Under the pieces are notes generated by a model. That model made no database searches. It was not told where the DNA came from and saw only the letters and a list, made by a program, of their open reading frames with translations. The translations under genes were made by a program, and so were the position numbers. A stretch of 64,000 bases of DNA from positions 62,001 through 126,000 of the forward strand of contig SWDT01000016.1 in assembly GCA_009193035.1 (NCBI GenBank), written 5' to 3'. This DNA comes from Halicephalobus mephisto. Its lineage: Eukaryota > Nematoda > Chromadorea > Rhabditida > Panagrolaimidae. Every line of letters starts with the position of its first letter. Position 1 is the first letter of the stretch. Positions 60,338 to 64,000 of this stretch are shown here, one piece after another.

Positions 60338-61637
60338 TGGACGATTTCCCAATATTTAATGATTTTATTTCTTCACTTTTAGATGGTCTTTGACCATTTT
60401 TCCTTGTTCCTCGTACTTTGGGTCATGTCTGCACATCGACTGAGCTGAAAAAACGCAGTCAGACATGATCTTTTTGTTTCACTGAAATTAATAAAATTGT
60501 CCAATATTGATTATGATTTTCCAGGCGCTTGATTCGCCCATTGAATGCCTTTCCTTTGTTATGTTATTTGTTCACTTATTTTCGGATTTTTGTCTTTCAG
60601 AATCGAATTCAGAGATTAACTGGTTAACTTGCTTATTTTTGCATTCGATAACCCGGCGAAAGTCAAATAGGATGTAACAGTGTCGATAATTCTCATAGAT
60701 TAGGCTTATCAGGGTCTTATCGCAGTATTAGAATCATTCCATGCGCTCCCGAATGTCGGTCTCTGATCAAAGACTTGAATTAATTACTGTTTGTTCATAT
60801 TCCAGCTGGAATTTTCCAACTAAAACTGTCAAACTCCGCCTATTAAATGGGAAAGAAATCAGTTGATCAACTGATGGACAAACGAGGCGGAGCGTATATT
60901 AGGTTTAAATACGCCTTTTTTGAGCAGTTTCCTCAGTGTTCCACCAAAATACACTTACAAGCGGTCGGTTGGAACACGGGACCGCTTGAGATGAGAATGA
61001 AATGCTGCACGATTTTATCTTGATTTTTGAAAAAATAAACAGAATAAGACTGCCGCAATAAATAGAAAATTATGCGCTCTAATACTTTAAGGAAAGTATC
61101 GTCGAAAATAGAATGGGTGAAATCACATTTGCGAGAATTGATAAGATTTGTAAAATGTGGATGGAATACGGAAAGCTAATTTGTGAAGAAGTTAATCAGA
61201 TTATTGGGGTTGAGCGCACTTACGTCTCTAAGAATTTGTTGTAGTGGTTCTTTGAATCCGGATTATTATTTAAAGCCGTAAATCTATGGATGAGTAATAA
61301 TCTGTGTTTAAAGAAATATAACACATCAATCAGGTTTATGTCGAAATACAATTCTAGAGAAATCGTTTAAAAACATGGAAAAGGAGGGAATGAATTTTCT
61401 TCTCCACTGAGCTCCTTTTATAGCGCTCTTTTGTGTGATAAATCCATCGCTTTCTCTTTCGATAACTCCTCCCAGATTTTTTCACCTAGTGTACGGTAGT
61501 GTGCATGATAGGGAAACCAATTGCGTGAATCTCTCGTGTTTTATTGGGTTTACGGTAAATAGCACTTATTAATTTGTTTTCAGGGTAACGAATTGTGTTG
61601 CATTTAGTGCTTTTTGCTTAATCTCAAGTGTTCCAAA
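60338..61637. promoter_or_regulatory. SF3B3-AHCY spacer and AHCY promoter region
   Basis: 1.3 kb with no gene. It contains a strong hairpin at 60959-60989 (CAAGCGGTC, 13-nt loop, GACCGCTTG). A TTGTTTTCAG at 61575-61584 shortly before the AHCY start may be a 5' leader or trans-splice acceptor. Confidence 0.45.
60959..60989. repeat. 9-bp GC-rich hairpin
   Basis: CAAGCGGTC pairs exactly with GACCGCTTG across 13 nt in an otherwise AT-rich spacer. Could be part of a small RNA or a regulatory structure. No snoRNA boxes were convincing. Confidence 0.5.
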
Positions 61638-62991
61638 ATGTCTTCCAAGCCTGCATACAAGGTTGCTGACATGTCTCTTGCTGAATTTGGCCGCAAGGAA
61701 ATCACCATGGCCGAGAATGAAATGCCAGGATTGATGGCTCTTCGTGCTAAGTTTGGTCAATCCAAGCCTTTGAAGGGAGCAAGAATTGCTGGATGTCTTC
61801 ACATGACAATCCAGACTGCTGTCTTAATCGAAACTCTTAGAGAACTCGGAGCTGAGGTTTGTTTATGTTTTTCTTTTGGATGATAATGGTTTTGTTCAGG
61901 TTCAATGGTCTTCTTGCAACATCTTCTCCACTCAAGATCATGCTGCTGCGGCTATTGCTGCTACTGGAGTTCCCGTCTATGCCTGGAAGGGAGAAACTGA
62001 TGAAGAATACGAATGGTGTATCGAGCAGACTCTCATCTTCAAGGATGGACAACCACTCAACATGATTCTCGATGATGGAGGTGATCTCACAAACATCGTC
62101 CATGACAAACATCCTGAATTTCTTGCTGGAATCTACGGCCTCTCTGAAGAAACTACTACTGGAGTTCACAATCTTGCCAAGATGCTTGCCAATGGAAAGC
62201 TCAAGGTTCCAGCTATCAACGTCAATGACTCTGTTACCAAGAGTAAGTTTGATAACCTCTATGGAATCCGTGAATCTCTTATCGATGGAATCAAACGTGC
62301 CACTGACGTCATGCTTGCTGGAAAGGTCGCAGTTGTCGCTGGATACGGAGATGTCGGAAAGGGTTCTGCTGCTGCTCTCCGTGCTTTTGGAGCTCGTGTC
62401 ATCGTCACAGAAATTGACCCAATCAACGCTCTGCAAGCTGCAATGGAAGGCTACGAAGTCAACACTCTCGATAATGTCGCCAGCCAAGCCCAGATTATTG
62501 TGACCACAACTGGCTGTAAGGACATTGTCCTCGGACGTCACTTTGAACAGCTCCCAGATGACGCCATTGTCTGCAACGTCGGTCACTTTGATTGCGAAAT
62601 TGATGTCAAATGGTTGAACAGCAATGCTGCTTCCAAGGACACCGTCAAGCCCCAGGTCGATCGTTACTTGTTGAAGAACGGACGTCACGTTATCATCCTC
62701 GCTGAAGGCCGTCTCTGCAACCTTGGATGCGCCACAGGCCACCCTAGCTTCGTCATGTCCAACTCCTTCACCAATCAAGTCCTGGCTCAGATTGAATTGT
62801 GGACCAAGAAGGACACCCCAGAAGCCTACAAGATTGGTCTCTACGTCTTGCCCAAGAAATTGGATGAGCAAGTCGCTGCTCTGCATCTTGATAAGTTGGG
62901 TGTCAAGTTGACGAAATTGACTTCCGAACAAGCTGACTATCTCGGAGTTCCTGCGAATGGACCATTCAAGCCTGACCACTATCGTTATTAA
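61638..62991 (+). CDS. ahcy-1: Adenosylhomocysteinase (S-adenosylhomocysteine hydrolase)
   Basis: Cytosolic NAD-dependent enzyme that splits S-adenosylhomocysteine into adenosine and homocysteine, relieving methyltransferase inhibition. Two exons, 61638-61856 and 61900-62991, with a 43-bp intron; 436 residues, the family's usual length. Seen: [20 protein letters not shown] start, [20 protein letters not shown], the NAD-binding [20 protein letters not shown], catalytic-region [20 protein letters not shown] and the C-terminal KPDHYRY (Lys and Tyr contact NAD of the partner subunit). Codon use is strongly biased to C-ending codons, as expected for a highly expressed gene. The opposite strand is open for 404 codons, an effect of that bias. 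Confidence 0.97.
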
Positions 62992-63202
62992 GGTAGTAAT
63001 GTCTGGTTTACTTGGTAATTTTTCAAGTACCGAAATTTGTTTTGTTTTCAATTTTAAAAACGAAAAGTATTACAGAAAAATAAAAGTTCTTTATTGATAT
63101 GAGCAAAAGTTTTGTTTTTCAAAATTACTGTTCAATGAGCAAAGTTAAATTTTGTGTCTTCCGAACGAGATGGCGGAATGTCTTTACAATCACAGTATCC
63201 TC

Positions 63203-64000
63203 TCAAGCGCATGCTTTTCCAAGGTGCTTCAACCCTTGGGCTGCGTCGGAAACTGCTACAACTGAATTCATCATTGCTTGTACTGGTTGGACATTTGGGT
63301 ACTGTAACAGAAATGATTATTGATTGGAAGTAAGACATTTGGGATGAAGGTGGTTTGGAAAGAGGATGATTTCCATACGAGACCAAAGAGAGAAATTAAC
63401 GAAGATAGAATGGTATTGAAATTTTGTTGTTTTTTATTTTAAAACTTACTTGGTCTTTGGCTATTCTAGCGTTGGATACACATTCTGTGAGTAGTCCGTT
63501 CAGTTTGTCACTGGCACGTCTGAATTCAGCTCTGAGAACTGGCTTCACGACACATTGAGCCATGTTGTCTCCGATGTAAACCAGGGTTTGAGCTTCCAGA
63601 ATTATTAATCTGACTTTCTGGACAAACTTGGCTGGTTCTTGGGTCTGTTCGACAACGTTGAAAAATTCGTCAATTAATTTACAAAGCCCTGCAGTGTGGG
63701 TCTCTAGTTGCGGGGCGTAGAACTTGAGGAGTTCTCGTTCTTCTTCTGTCAGGTCCTTCAGCGTGGCTGGGGATATCTTTGGTAACTGCAAAGTCGTCTT
63801 TTTCGGTCTAATTGCCCTGGGAAGACTGCCATTGTCGACGAGACTGTAATCTTGATACAAAGAAGATTCGCTGACTACACTCATCAAGTCGTCTTCTTCG
63901 TAGACTTGTTTGCCGTCAGCGATAGAAGATATATCGTCTTCTTCGATAATTTCAGCCTTTTGCTCGATTGTGGGAGTCGTTGGAGACGTTGCTGGAACGT
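63203..64000 (-). CDS. Cas-family adhesion scaffold, C-terminal part (cut by window edge)
   Basis: Two exons visible: 63450-64000 (continuing beyond the window) and the last exon 63203-63301, phase-0 join. Encodes the C-terminal FAT-like four-helix domain of Cas scaffolds (BCAR1, NEDD9, EFS), which targets them to focal adhesions and binds BCAR3/NSP proteins. Seen: TEEERELLKFYAPQLETHTA, KFVQKVRLIILEAQTLVYIG, NGLLTECVSNARIAKDQ and the tail AAQGLKHLGKACA. Upstream is an acidic, Ser-rich stretch (EEDDISSIADGKQVYEEDDL) with possible YxxP-like sites outside view. The SH3 domain would lie beyond 64000. Convergent with adenosylhomocysteinase, 211 bp between stop codons. Confidence 0.8.

Noticed and set aside
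61837..63051. 404-codon open frame antisense to adenosylhomocysteinase
   Set aside because: It mirrors the AHCY coding exon. The strong codon bias of a highly expressed gene removes antisense stops; the predicted protein is a low-complexity Ser/Asp-rich string with no family.

Overview
This is nuclear DNA from a nematode. The window holds two perfect copies of an SL1 spliced-leader RNA gene, nematode-type chemoreceptor genes, a lev-11-style tropomyosin gene with two start exons, and small GT-AG introns with TTTCAG acceptors (several only 39-43 bp). The base composition is AT-rich. A gene for splicing factor SF3B3 lies next to one for adenosylhomocysteinase, in the same order as teg-4 and ahcy-1 in C. 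elegans as I recall it. That fits a Caenorhabditis relative or another rhabditid; I cannot name the species.

Layout. 1-5.9 kb (minus strand): two 307-residue seven-transmembrane chemoreceptors plus two broken paralogue pieces. 6.9-7.5 kb: two head-to-head SL1 RNA genes, identical over about 107 bp, sharing a 297-bp spacer with a conserved upstream element at the same distance from each start. 8.8-10.3 kb (minus): G-protein beta-5 (gpb-2), ending in a 12-nt exon. 14.1-15.3 kb (plus): a four-pass MARVEL-like protein. 16.5-19.7 kb (plus): a secreted von Willebrand A protein, with copies of one small inverted-repeat element in an intron and just downstream. 20.5-22.1 kb (plus): a WD-repeat protein, possibly a dynein-2 intermediate chain, convergent with 6-phosphogluconate dehydrogenase (22.1-23.7 kb, minus). 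24.8-32.0 kb (minus): tropomyosin, with duplicated or triplicated exon cassettes and a one-base frame disruption in the muscle-type last exon.

33.1-33.4 kb: a foldback element. 35.0-36.8 kb: a complete pogo/Tigger transposon with an intact transposase and TA target duplication. 37.6-39.7 kb (plus): a nicotinic receptor alpha-type subunit, convergent with neuroguidin/LCP5 (39.7-40.6 kb, minus). 41.2-43.0 kb: CNOT10. 43.2-46.2 kb: PDPR, only 230 bp after CNOT10, so a possible operon. 47.0-60.3 kb: SF3B3, whose 7.4-kb intron holds an antisense biogenic-amine-type receptor. 61.6-63.0 kb: adenosylhomocysteinase. 63.2-64.0 kb (minus): the C-terminal end of a Cas-family adhesion scaffold, cut by the window edge.

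Most genes are conserved single-copy housekeeping or signalling genes. The unusual material is the SL1 pair, an isolated SL1-like 20-mer at 15.8 kb, the tropomyosin exon cassettes, the nested receptor and the mobile elements. Exon boundaries were set by hand from reading frame, GT-AG sites and protein continuity; there is no transcript support.
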